A stretch of DNA of 64,000 nt from NCBI GenBank assembly GCA_029565685.1, contig JAKQNR010000045.1:62001-126000 (forward strand). Reading direction: 5' to 3'. Source of the stretch: a bacterium. Lineage in GTDB: Bacteria; Zhuqueibacterota; Zhuqueibacteria; Residuimicrobiales; Residuimicrobiaceae. Within the stretch, counting starts at the first letter, position 1. Each line of letters starts with the position of its first letter. The notes below the pieces were generated by a model. That model was not told where the DNA came from, made no database searches, and saw only the letters and a list, made by a program, of their open reading frames with translations. The position numbers and the translations under genes were made by a program. Below, piece by piece: positions 53,967 through 61,885 of the stretch.

Positions 53967-54857
53967 ATGGCAAGGCCTGTACGCTTTGCTCGAGGTGCAG
54001 AAGCCAGCCGGCGAAACATTCTCCTGGCTTTCCTGCTGGCTCTTCTGTGGCGGCCTGCGTGCACGCACAATCCGCTGTCCAAGGACCCTGCTATTTTTTC
54101 TCCCGCCATCCAGGGACGAATTACTCTCTCGGACTATGCGGATCCGCAGAACATTTATGTGTGGTTGGCAGGCGCCGGCGTCAGCACCCGCACTGCCGCA
54201 GACGGCGCTTTTGCGCTGCCGCTGCCTGCTCCCGGCACACAGCCTGGCAAAGGATTGAACGGCGAATACGCACTTTATTTTTATTGCGCCAATTATCGTC
54301 TGGATTCTCTTATGGTGCTGTTTCAGGACGGCGAGGCGCTTCTCGGTCAGGCGGGTCTGGATCAGAATGGCTTTTTAACCAGGACGATCAAGCTGATCAG
54401 GTTGTTGGACATTGAAATCGTTTTGGACAAAACCATGTTATCAGCTCGCCGGGCCGACACCCTGATGGCGTCGGTGTATATTCAGGCGGACGAACAAGCG
54501 TATACCGTGCGCGGCTATTTCAGCAAACCCCTTTTCAAGGGCGATGCGGCTTTTACCGCCGGATTCGTCTACAACGACAAACTGGTTCGTAGGGTTCTTC
54601 AACCAGACCGTCTGTATGCCTATGCACCCTTTACCGTCGACCAAGAGAAAAAGGCCTTGCTGCCGATTCGGTTGTGTGTCGCTCCCGCAGAGCTGCCGGC
54701 AGGAGAATATGAGATCATTCCTTATCTGCTGATCGCCCAGCAGAATCTGCCGGCCGACCTGTTGCGGAGCATGGGGTCGCACGTGGAGGAATTTCATCCG
54801 GATCATACGCTGATCCCGGTACAAGTCAGGGGCAACCGGTTTAAGGTCGTTCCCTGA
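53967..54857 (+). CDS. Putative exported lipoprotein downstream of the TonB receptor
   Basis: I cannot assign a family to this protein of about 296 residues. The ATG at 53967 has AAAGG upstream; the frame also allows a TTG at 53886, overlapping the receptor stop, and ATGs near 53946. A hydrophobic segment (about 19-30) ends in RPACTHNP, a degenerate lipobox. Residues about 45-105 look like a carboxypeptidase-regulatory-like or transthyretin-like beta domain (GRITLSDYADPQNIYVWLAGA). The rest is beta-rich. It is likely a periplasmic or outer-membrane partner of the receptor. Confidence 0.62.
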   Translation: MARPVRFARGAEASRRNILLAFLLALLWRPACTHNPLSKDPAIFSPAIQGRITLSDYADPQNIYVWLAGAGVSTRTAADGAFALPLPAPGTQPGKGLNGEYALYFYCANYRLDSLMVLFQDGEALLGQAGLDQNGFLTRTIKLIRLLDIEIVLDKTMLSARRADTLMASVYIQADEQAYTVRGYFSKPLFKGDAAFTAGFVYNDKLVRRVLQPDRLYAYAPFTVDQEKKALLPIRLCVAPAELPAGEYEIIPYLLIAQQNLPADLLRSMGSHVEEFHPDHTLIPVQVRGNRFKVVP

Positions 54858-54980
54858 TAGAGCTGTTTTTTATTTCCGGCTGACGGAGTCCTTTGAGCTG
54901 CGGCAGAGCATCGGGGCTCAGGACTGCTGCGCTGACCATGGGCCGCTTGGCGGTTTGAAATATGAAAAAATCTTTTTTTC

Positions 54981-55009
54981 TTGATTTTATTGCTATTTTT
55001 TCTTAAATT
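54981..55009 (+). promoter_or_regulatory. Probable rpmB promoter
   Basis: TTGATT (54981-54986) and TAAATT (55004-55009) are spaced by 17 bases in a strongly AT-rich stretch of the 227-base gap before rpmB. A leader of about 70 bases would result. The rest of the gap (54858-54980) shows nothing I can name. Confidence 0.6.
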
Positions 55010-55084
55010 AAAAAGCTTTAAATGTAAGGATTTACTTTTATTTGTGTTGAGATGAAGTGACTATTTGAATAGGGAGTGTTTATC

Positions 55085-55276
55085 ATGTCGAAACGCTGTG
55101 ATATCTGCGGCAAGGGTCCGATGAGCGGCAACAAAATCAGCCATGCCCATAATTTGACCAGAACCCGCTGGATGCCGAATATTAAAAAACTGCGCATCCA
55201 GGATGGCAAATCTTCGCGTCAGGCTTATGTCTGCAACCGCTGTTTGCGCTCGGGCAAAGTGACCAAAGCGCTATAA
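55085..55276 (+). CDS. rpmB: Large-subunit ribosomal protein bL28, zinc-ribbon form
   Basis: This 63-residue protein starts at the ATG after a GGGAGT site; a GTG nine bases upstream is in frame but would add only MFI. MSKRCDICGKGP, SHAHNLTRTRWMPN and AYVCNRCLRSGKV identify bL28. The two CxxC pairs make it the C+ zinc-binding variant. It is transcribed alone and is followed by a terminator. Confidence 0.96.
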   Translation: MSKRCDICGKGPMSGNKISHAHNLTRTRWMPNIKKLRIQDGKSSRQAYVCNRCLRSGKVTKAL

Positions 55277-55294
55277 TAAACGGTTTTCTCCTTT

Positions 55295-55325
55295 AAAAGC
55301 CCTTGCCAGAAGGGCTTTTTTTTTT
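55295..55325 (+). terminator. Rho-independent terminator between rpmB and proC
   Basis: A 10-bp stem AAAAGCCCTT / AAGGGCTTTT with loop GCCAG is followed by a run of ten Ts (55316-55325). It lies 18 bases after the rpmB stop and overlaps the proC stop codon on the other strand. It may act in both directions, but the T-run favours the plus strand. Confidence 0.9.
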
Positions 55326-56166
55326 AGCTTTTTTCCCCGATCTCTGCCTGTCTGCGGCCGCCCAGCGCTTTGCTGCGTTGATACGCAGCCCAAACGGAAC
55401 GGGACACCACAGTCCGCAGGCCTCCTTTTTCCATATGATACAGCGCCTCAGCGCTGGTTCCACCCGGAGAGGTCACTTGATTGCGAAGTTCCGCCGGATG
55501 GTTCTGGCTTTGGCGTGCATATTCGACCGAGCCGGCCATGGTCTGCAACACCAGTTGCTGAGCCACCCTGCGGCTGAAGCCCAGGTGTACGCCGGCATCG
55601 ATCATGGCCTCCATAAATAAAAAGATATAAGCCGGGCCGGTGCCGCTCAGCGCAGTGGCTTTGTCCATGTCGTCCTCATCCTTGGAAAAAATCTCTTCCC
55701 CCAACGCGCCGAGAATGATGGCGGTCTGATGTTTCTGTTCATCAGAGATTTCGGCTGTGGCGGTCCACATGGTGATCCCTTTACCGATTTGCCCAGGCGT
55801 GTTCGGCATGGCGCGCACCACGGCGCGGTGCGCAAGACCGGTGGTGATGGTCGTGATGTTCACTCCCGCGGCGATGCTTAGCACCAGCGCGTCGGGATGA
55901 ATGCGGCCATGCAGTTCGGACAATACGCTGGTCATTTTCTGCGGTTTTACCGACAGCACGACGATCTGTCGGCCTTCGGCCGCTCTGGAGTTGTCGGTGG
56001 TCCAGGAGATACCGTGTTTTTTCGCCAAGCTGCGGCCGCGTTCGGGCCGCGGACCGGAGGCAATGATCTGGCTGGCCGGCAGCCGTTTTTGTTTGAGCAG
56101 GCCGACGATCATGGCCTCTGCCATCATTCCAGAGCCGATAAAAGCGATGGAAGTGGATTCTTTCAT
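55324..56166 (-). CDS. proC: Pyrroline-5-carboxylate reductase ProC
   Basis: This 280-residue enzyme does the last step of proline synthesis, reducing pyrroline-5-carboxylate with NAD(P)H. It has an N-terminal Rossmann fold (AFIGSGMMAEAMIVGLL), VLSVKPQKM, RAMPNTPGQIGKG, and the family signature in the C-terminal helical domain (ALSGTGPAYIFLFMEAMIDAGVH read in pieces, ending TSPGGTSAEALY). It lies 45 bases after thrB on the same strand and is probably part of a thrC-thrB-proC unit. Confidence 0.96.
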   Translation of the reverse strand: MKESTSIAFIGSGMMAEAMIVGLLKQKRLPASQIIASGPRPERGRSLAKKHGISWTTDNSRAAEGRQIVVLSVKPQKMTSVLSELHGRIHPDALVLSIAAGVNITTITTGLAHRAVVRAMPNTPGQIGKGITMWTATAEISDEQKHQTAIILGALGEEIFSKDEDDMDKATALSGTGPAYIFLFMEAMIDAGVHLGFSRRVAQQLVLQTMAGSVEYARQSQNHPAELRNQVTSPGGTSAEALYHMEKGGLRTVVSRSVWAAYQRSKALGGRRQAEIGEKS

Positions 56167-56211
56167 AAAGGGATTCTCTTTCTTTAATAAAACATCAAGC
56201 GCCCTATTCGG

Positions 56212-57147
56212 CTACAGGCGGCAGGGAACGCCGTCCAGCCGCAGTCCTGAGGTGCAAGCGCGGATGATCCAGTAGCGCGCCTTCAGCCCGGCGCGTTGAA
56301 ACGCCGATTGCATGGCGCGACCGATGGCATGGTGCCGTTTACGGGCAAAGGCGAGCAGTCCGGGCCCTGCGCCGCTCAAGGAAACCGCCACCGCCCCTTT
56401 TGCCAGAGCGGCGCGAACCGCCTCCTCGGCGCCCGGAATATGAGGCAGACGGTAGGGTTCGTGCAGCCGGTCTTCCATCACCTGGGCCAGCAACTCGTCG
56501 TTGCCGGTGCGGATCGACTCAACCACCAGGAGGCTGCGGCTGATGTTGAACACCGTATCCGTGCGAGTGAATTTTTTCGGCACCAGGGTGCGCGCATAGT
56601 TGGTGAGAAAGTGATAATCCGGCACGCAGACCACCACTTCGGTCATGACGCCTGGGATGGGGTGAACAAACACCTGGCCGTCTTTGATCGCCGCCACCAC
56701 TAATCCGCCCATCACCGCCGGCGCCACATTGTCCGGATGGCCTTCCAGCGATGCCGCCTGCTTGAGTATATCCATCAGGTGCACCGAACCCTTTTGAATG
56801 GCCTGACTGAACGACACACCGGCCAGCACCGCAGTGGAACTGGAACCTAGACCGCTGCGGCAGGGCACCTGATTGTGACAGCGAATTTTCCATTGATGCA
56901 TGCGCCGTGCAAAACGGTCGGGCAGCGTCTGCAGCATGGTCTGCACCACGAGATTTTTTGCATCCAACGGCAGTTCATGGGCGCCTTCGCCGTAATTCTC
57001 CACTCGAAGCTTTTTCTGCATTGGATCAATCTCCAGTTCGAACTGGTTCCACAGATCCAGCGCAATGCCGACGCAGTCGAATCCCGGACCCAGATTGGCG
57101 CTGGTGGCTGGAATATAGACTTTGATGTTTTTCAAATAGTGTGCCAT
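56212..57147 (-). CDS. thrB: Homoserine kinase ThrB (GHMP family)
   Basis: This 311-residue GHMP kinase phosphorylates homoserine for threonine synthesis. Motifs are IPATSANLGPGFD, the ATP loop PCRSGLGSSSTAVLAG, EGHPDNVAPAVMGG and SLSGAGPGLLAFA. The ATG at 57147 with AGGGAT upstream is chosen; the frame extends ten codons further into the hairpin region. The thrC gene lies upstream on the same strand. Confidence 0.95.
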   Translation of the reverse strand: MAHYLKNIKVYIPATSANLGPGFDCVGIALDLWNQFELEIDPMQKKLRVENYGEGAHELPLDAKNLVVQTMLQTLPDRFARRMHQWKIRCHNQVPCRSGLGSSSTAVLAGVSFSQAIQKGSVHLMDILKQAASLEGHPDNVAPAVMGGLVVAAIKDGQVFVHPIPGVMTEVVVCVPDYHFLTNYARTLVPKKFTRTDTVFNISRSLLVVESIRTGNDELLAQVMEDRLHEPYRLPHIPGAEEAVRAALAKGAVAVSLSGAGPGLLAFARKRHHAIGRAMQSAFQRAGLKARYWIIRACTSGLRLDGVPCRL

Positions 57148-57170
57148 GATTGATCCCTGGTTGCGCGGCA

Positions 57171-57220
57171 AGGGCACACACCGGATCGCGAAACGCGGCC
57201 GATGAGCAAATTTGTGCCCT
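57171..57220 (-). other. Inverted repeat in the thrC-thrB spacer
   Basis: AGGGCACA (57171-57178) pairs with TGTGCCCT (57213-57220). Inside, CGCG (57187-57190) pairs with CGCG (57194-57197). The nested stems fill most of the 77-base space between thrC and thrB. There is no T-run. The structure could stabilise or segment the mRNA; this is inference only. Confidence 0.4.
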
Positions 57221-57224
57221 GCGA

Positions 57225-58298
57225 CTATTCTGTCTGCAAAATAATTCTCTGCAGGCTCTCCATATCCGCCTGAATGGATAACGGAGGTGCAGCACAGTGC
57301 AGGGCGCTGTCCGGATCTTTAAGACCGTGTCCGGTCAGTACGCACACCACCCGTTTGCCTTGTAGGTTCAGGCCGCCCTGCGCGATCATCTTGCCCAGAC
57401 CGGCTATCCCGGCTGCGGAGGAGGGCTCGCAAAAGATCCCCTCTGTTTTTGCCACCAGCTGGTACGCGGCGATAATCTCGTTGTCACTGGCCATGCAGAT
57501 ATGGCCATTCGATTCCTGCAAAGCGCGCACTGCGTCCTGCCAGCGCGCTGGATTGCCTATACGGATGGCGGTGGCCAGGGTTTCAGGCTTTTCGATCACA
57601 TGGCCGCGGACAATGGGCGCCGAGCCTTCGGCCTGCACGCCCAGCAGCTGCGGCCGTTTGCCGATGATCCGGTCGCTGAAATATTCGCTGTATCCCATCC
57701 AATAGGCGGTGATGTTGCCGGCATTCCCCACCGGCAGGCAGTGCCAGTCCGGCGCATCTCCAAGAGCATCGCAGATTTCAAAGGCAGCGGTCTTTTGCCC
57801 CTGCATGCGAGCGGGATTGATCGAGTTGACCAGAACCACCGGCAGGCTGGCGCTGGCCTCGCGCACCATGGCCAGTCCGTCGTCGAACGAGCCGGCGATA
57901 GAGATCACCTGGGCGCCATAGGCAAGGGCGCCTGCCAGCTTGCCCACCGCCACCTTGCCCTGCGGCACCAGAACAAAACAGCGAATGCCTGCCCGGGCGG
58001 CATAGGCAGCGGCGGAAGCGGCTGTGTTGCCGGTGCTGGCGCAGATGATCGCCCGACCGCCTTCAGCAGCCACCTGGGTCACTGCAGCGGTCATACCCCG
58101 GTCTTTGAAGGAGCCGGTTGGATTCAGACCCTCATATTTGAGGAACAGGTCAAAGCCTCCGCCCAGTGCCAGCGCCAGCCGCGGCGCTGGGATCAGCGGA
58201 GTATTGCCTTCATACAGGGTCACCGGCCGGTCGATGCCGGCGATGGCAAGGCGCGACCCATAGCGGTTGATGACGCCCAACCAGGGGGATAAAGACAT
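57225..58298 (-). CDS. thrC: Threonine synthase ThrC
   Basis: This 357-residue fold-type II PLP enzyme turns O-phosphohomoserine into threonine. The PLP lysine is in [33 protein letters not shown] and [13 protein letters not shown] form the phosphate-binding loops. It is the compact class, similar to Bacillus ThrC, without the long plant/yeast extension. It leads the thrC-thrB-proC unit. The genes for homoserine synthesis are not in this window. Confidence 0.95.
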   Translation of the reverse strand: MSLSPWLGVINRYGSRLAIAGIDRPVTLYEGNTPLIPAPRLALALGGGFDLFLKYEGLNPTGSFKDRGMTAAVTQVAAEGGRAIICASTGNTAASAAAYAARAGIRCFVLVPQGKVAVGKLAGALAYGAQVISIAGSFDDGLAMVREASASLPVVLVNSINPARMQGQKTAAFEICDALGDAPDWHCLPVGNAGNITAYWMGYSEYFSDRIIGKRPQLLGVQAEGSAPIVRGHVIEKPETLATAIRIGNPARWQDAVRALQESNGHICMASDNEIIAAYQLVAKTEGIFCEPSSAAGIAGLGKMIAQGGLNLQGKRVVCVLTGHGLKDPDSALHCAAPPLSIQADMESLQRIILQTE

Positions 58299-58376
58299 AA
58301 GCGGTTTGCTCCCAGAAAGATTTTACTTCGCAAGGGCGGATGTGCCTTGCAGCCCGCCTTGTGCCGGGGCAGGTAT

Positions 58377-58413
58377 AAAAAAAAGCGGATTCACAGAAGA
58401 CTGTGAATCCCGC
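58377..58413 (-). terminator. Rho-independent terminator after the Nudix gene
   Basis: On the minus strand a perfect 10-bp stem GGATTCACAG / CTGTGAATCC with a four-base loop is followed by a T-run (complement of 58377-58384). It lies about 37 bases after the Nudix stop and separates that gene from thrC. Confidence 0.88.
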
Positions 58414-58449
58414 ACGACGATTCACTCTGTCCAATAACGTCCAGCCGCG

Positions 58450-59088
58450 TCAATCCAAATCCGCGGGCCAGTCTGGATTTTCTGCGTGTGCAAACATACG
58501 CTGCAGTTGTGCGAAGGTGGTGCGTGACTCGGAGAGCGGCAAACCGGCCAGCCCGGCGCGGGTGTAGAACTGCACGCCCGAGGTTTCGTGACTGCAAGCC
58601 GGTTGTCCGCCGATCAACTCACAGCGGATAAAGAGCTTGTAGATGTGAAAGGGGAAAAACGTTGAATGCCCGTGTTTGCTGCGGTCATAGACGGCCAGCA
58701 GCTTGACCGGACGTGTTCGATAGCCTGATTCTTCAAAGATTTCCCGCACCGCCGCTTCGCCCGGTGATTCATTGGGATCCGCCCAGCCGCCGGGCAATGT
58801 CCAGCCGCCGTCGCTGGCCTCCCGCACCAGCAACAACCGGTCGCCGTCAAAGACCACTCCGCGCACGTCGACCTTGGGCGTCGCGTAACCGGTCTGTTCA
58901 CAGAACAGGTTCAACACCGTCGATCGATCAGAACCCGTCTGCTGCGCCCATATTTCTGCAGCGATTTCACGAAGGCGCGCATAACGCTCCTGGTCAAACG
59001 GATTTTGCGCATAGAGCAGACCGTTCTGTGCGATCGCCTGCAGCTCGCGCGCCCAGCGCAGCCAGTGCGGCTCTTCGACGTACTTCAT
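58450..59088 (-). CDS. Nudix hydrolase
   Basis: This 212-residue protein has an N-terminal helical region (about 1-65) like NUDIX_N2 domains of ADP-ribose or nucleotide-sugar pyrophosphatases. A Nudix domain follows, with the full box GGWADPNESPGEAAVREIFEESGY (read in two parts: GX5E and REIFEESGY). Substrate unknown. The ATG at 59088 overlaps the stop of the GlsB-like gene (TAATG), so translation is coupled. The frame continues upstream over that gene, but the family match starts here. Confidence 0.9.
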   Translation of the reverse strand: MKYVEEPHWLRWARELQAIAQNGLLYAQNPFDQERYARLREIAAEIWAQQTGSDRSTVLNLFCEQTGYATPKVDVRGVVFDGDRLLLVREASDGGWTLPGGWADPNESPGEAAVREIFEESGYRTRPVKLLAVYDRSKHGHSTFFPFHIYKLFIRCELIGGQPACSHETSGVQFYTRAGLAGLPLSESRTTFAQLQRMFAHAENPDWPADLD

Positions 59089-59333
59089 TATCTTTTGATG
59101 ATGCGATACAGCAACAGCAGGATGACGGCTCCCGCCACGGCGCTGATAAAACTGGGCAGTCCCTCGGCGGGGTAAACATTCAGCAGTTTGCCCAGATGAG
59201 AGGCCGCCACGGCGCCGCCGATGCCTAACAAAGTGGTGATGATCCATCCGCCCGGATCACGGCCTGGCAAGATGAATTTAGCGACAGCGCCGACTAGAAA
59301 GCCGATAAGGATCATACCCAGTATATTGCTCAC
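59088..59333 (-). CDS. GlsB/YeaQ/YmgE-family small membrane protein
   Basis: This 81-residue protein has three hydrophobic helices and the family pattern ILGMILIGFLVGAVAKFI, LPGRDPGGWI and TTLLGIGGAVAASHLG. It is a stress-associated inner-membrane protein of unknown mechanism. The GTG at 59333 follows a strong AGGAGGGA site; an ATG at 59369 lacks one. It contains an inserted loop (NVYPAEGLPS) before the last helix, longer than in short YeaQ proteins. Confidence 0.88.
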   Translation of the reverse strand: MSNILGMILIGFLVGAVAKFILPGRDPGGWIITTLLGIGGAVAASHLGKLLNVYPAEGLPSFISAVAGAVILLLLYRIIKR

Positions 59334-59469
59334 CGTTCCCTCCTGGATCTGCGGATGCCCATTGAGCATAACATAAGTTAAAATAATTTTCAGCGCAAGA
59401 AAAAAATTTTTTTGGATTTTGTTTTAATTGCGTAAATTCAGTCATGGTCCTGATCAGAGGAGAAATAGA

Positions 59470-60384
59470 ATGCCCTTAGAATCGGTGTCGCCCGCGGCTT
59501 CGATCGACGCCGCGCCGATGGAACCATCAAGGAAAAAATTCCCCAGTCTGGCCGGAGCGGTCGGCCTGCTGCTGTTTTCTATTTTAGTGCAGATCCTCAT
59601 GCTGCTTGGCCTGGTGGCGTACAACTGGATCGTTCACCAAAACTTTAGCGCCGCCGGCATGGCCGCCTCTCTGCCGATCTTCATCCTCACCTATCTGGTG
59701 ACCTTTGGCAGCACGGTCCTTTTAGGCTGGCGGTTGACCCGGGAACCATTTCGCACGGTGTTTCGCTTTACCGCGTTTTCGTACAAGATCATCCCCTGGT
59801 TCATCTCTCTGCTGCTGGGATTGGCGGTCGTCCTGTTCGAGACCATGGCGGTGGTGACCCTGATCAAGCCGGTATCGCCCTGGTTGATGGAATTGATGCG
59901 AAGGCTGATGGAACAGTCGGTGCCTCTGGCCTTGCTTGCCGGCGGAATCCTCGGACCTTTTTTGGAAGAAATGCTGTTTCGCGGGCTGGTGCTGCGGGGT
60001 TTTTTACACCGCTACTCGCCCTGGCAGGCGATCGTGCTCAGCTCTTTGCTGTTTGGCATTCTGCACCTCAACATCTGGCAGTTTGTCTCCGCCTTTGTTC
60101 TCGGCCTGGTGTTGGGGTGGATGTATATGCGCACCCGCTCTCTGTGGCCCTGCTTTATTTTGCACAGCCTGCATAACTCGTCGATCACCTTGACCGGCAC
60201 GCTGATCTACGCCTCGCTGCTGGGCTATCCGGAGGAGGTCGTCGAGGCCACGGTGATGCCGCTGTTGCCATGGTGGCTGGTGGTCGCAGGCGTGGCACTT
60301 CTCGCTTTTAGCCTGCTGGCGATCCACCGGCTCCTGTTGAACTGGGAAAGCGCCGCAGGGGCCGTGGTCGGCGCCGCCGATTAA
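59470..60384 (+). CDS. CPBP-family intramembrane metalloprotease
   Basis: This 304-residue polytopic membrane protein of the CAAX-protease/bacteriocin-processing family has about eight helices. The catalytic motifs are EEMLFRG (glutamate pair and arginine), FGILHLNIW (histidine) and HSLHNSS. The ATG at 59470 follows AGAGGAG; an upstream start at 59428 has no site. Family members cleave membrane substrates or protect from bacteriocins; the target is unknown. It stands alone and converges with the aminotransferase gene. Confidence 0.92.
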   Translation: MPLESVSPAASIDAAPMEPSRKKFPSLAGAVGLLLFSILVQILMLLGLVAYNWIVHQNFSAAGMAASLPIFILTYLVTFGSTVLLGWRLTREPFRTVFRFTAFSYKIIPWFISLLLGLAVVLFETMAVVTLIKPVSPWLMELMRRLMEQSVPLALLAGGILGPFLEEMLFRGLVLRGFLHRYSPWQAIVLSSLLFGILHLNIWQFVSAFVLGLVLGWMYMRTRSLWPCFILHSLHNSSITLTGTLIYASLLGYPEEVVEATVMPLLPWWLVVAGVALLAFSLLAIHRLLLNWESAAGAVVGAAD

Positions 60385-60406
60385 ACGGTTTCGCGATGCC
60401 CTCGGT

Positions 60407-61693
60407 CTACAGCGTGGCGGCTTTGGCAATCCCCTCCAGCAGGCGATCCACCTCATCCGGTGAATTGTAGATGTGCAGTGAGATCCGCAACGAGTTGAGC
60501 TTACTCTCACCGACGCCGCGGATTCGGATTTGATAGTTCTCCGACAGCCAGGACTGGAATTGATTATAAGGCATGTTTTTCAAGCGGAAGCCGATGATCG
60601 AGTTGTAAGACTGCTTTTCCTCTGGAGTGAGGATCTCGACCTGCGGAATGTTCTTCAATCCCTGGCGCAGACGGTCGGCGAGCATTCTGCCCCGGGCGGC
60701 GATGTTGTGCAGACCGAGCAGATCGATAAAGTCCGTGGCTGCGCACAAGCCCAGAGACAGCGCTGCGCTCTGCGAGCCAAAGTTGTAGCGACGGGCGCTG
60801 GGCGCCCATTCGGTGAGACCCGTTTCATAATCCCATTGCGACTCTGATCCAGCGCCGGTCATGATCGGTTCCACCACATCCAGTTTTTCTTTTTTGATGT
60901 AGAGAAAGCCGGTGCCCTTGGGCGCCATCATCCATTTGTGACCGCAGGAAGCGTAAAAATCACAATCGAGTTCTTTGACATCGACCGGGAACATTCCGCA
61001 GGGATGAGCGCCGTCCAGCATGACCCAAAGGCCTTTATCATGCGCCAAGCGACAGATCTCTTTTCCGGGCAGGATCTGTCCTTGGGTGCAGGTCATATGC
61101 GGCACCGCGATGACGCGGGTTCGTTTGGTGATCGTGTCGTTCAGTCGATTGAGCACATCCTGGCTGTCGATGCCTAAGGGCATAGCGCGGATCACAACGC
61201 CGTCCCGTTTGGCGCGGGTGTACCAGGGAATGGCATTGCCCAGATGCTCATGATTGGTCAGAATCACCTCATCCCCCTTGCGCAGTCGAATGCCCTGGGC
61301 AATGATGTTGATGCCTTCAGTGACATTATGGGTCAGCGCGATCTCGTCTTCGCTGCAGTTGAGAAAACGGGCCAGTCTGGGCCGGCTGTCCTCATAACCG
61401 CCGTATTCGCCGGTGGCGTTGACCAACTCCTCACGACTGCGCATCGCTTCCTGTACGACGAACGGAGACGGGCCCATGGTGCCGTTGTTCATATAGATCC
61501 TAGTCTTTTGCAGCGGAAACTGATCCCGCACCACACGCCAAAAATTTTCATCCTTTGCGGAGAAATCGTGGTCTTTGGCCACAAGATAGCGGGCTGGAGA
61601 ACTCTTGGGCATGCTGAGCAGCGCCAGACCTCCAACCATTCCGCCGGTCACGGAGCGAAAGAATCCCCGACGATCCACGGTCTTAGTAATCAT
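60407..61693 (-). CDS. Tat-exported class V aminotransferase (isopenicillin-N-epimerase-like)
   Basis: This 428-residue fold-type I PLP enzyme starts at the ATG after GGAGAT and has a twin-arginine leader (DRRGFFRSVTGGMVGGLALLS). The catalytic domain shows YMNNGTMGPSP, THNVTEGINIIAQG, the aspartate of LDGAHPCGMFPVD and the PLP lysine in SCGHKWMMAPKG. It belongs to the cysteine-desulfurase/kynureninase/isopenicillin-N-epimerase superfamily; the precise reaction is unknown. Export of a folded, cofactor-loaded PLP enzyme would explain the Tat leader and would place it in the periplasm. Confidence 0.9.
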   Translation of the reverse strand: MITKTVDRRGFFRSVTGGMVGGLALLSMPKSSPARYLVAKDHDFSAKDENFWRVVRDQFPLQKTRIYMNNGTMGPSPFVVQEAMRSREELVNATGEYGGYEDSRPRLARFLNCSEDEIALTHNVTEGINIIAQGIRLRKGDEVILTNHEHLGNAIPWYTRAKRDGVVIRAMPLGIDSQDVLNRLNDTITKRTRVIAVPHMTCTQGQILPGKEICRLAHDKGLWVMLDGAHPCGMFPVDVKELDCDFYASCGHKWMMAPKGTGFLYIKKEKLDVVEPIMTGAGSESQWDYETGLTEWAPSARRYNFGSQSAALSLGLCAATDFIDLLGLHNIAARGRMLADRLRQGLKNIPQVEILTPEEKQSYNSIIGFRLKNMPYNQFQSWLSENYQIRIRGVGESKLNSLRISLHIYNSPDEVDRLLEGIAKAATL

Positions 61694-61885
61694 GATATCT
61701 CCAATATTATTTTTCTGATAACCAATTGCCTGAAAAGGTAAATTATTAAAAACCCACCATAAATGCAAGCGTTCGTTTCCATTCCGGCCTGATGTGCGAC
61801 CATGGCCTGGGTGAAAACCGGTCCCTGAGCGATAGATCGATAGGGGTGAGCTTGCAGCTACTGAGATTTAGCGAAAGAGGCCGCC

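Noticed and set aside
52111..53973. 620-codon antisense frame opposite the TonB receptor
   Set aside because: The sense strand encodes a complete receptor with a signal peptide and plug motifs; the antisense product has no recognisable domain.
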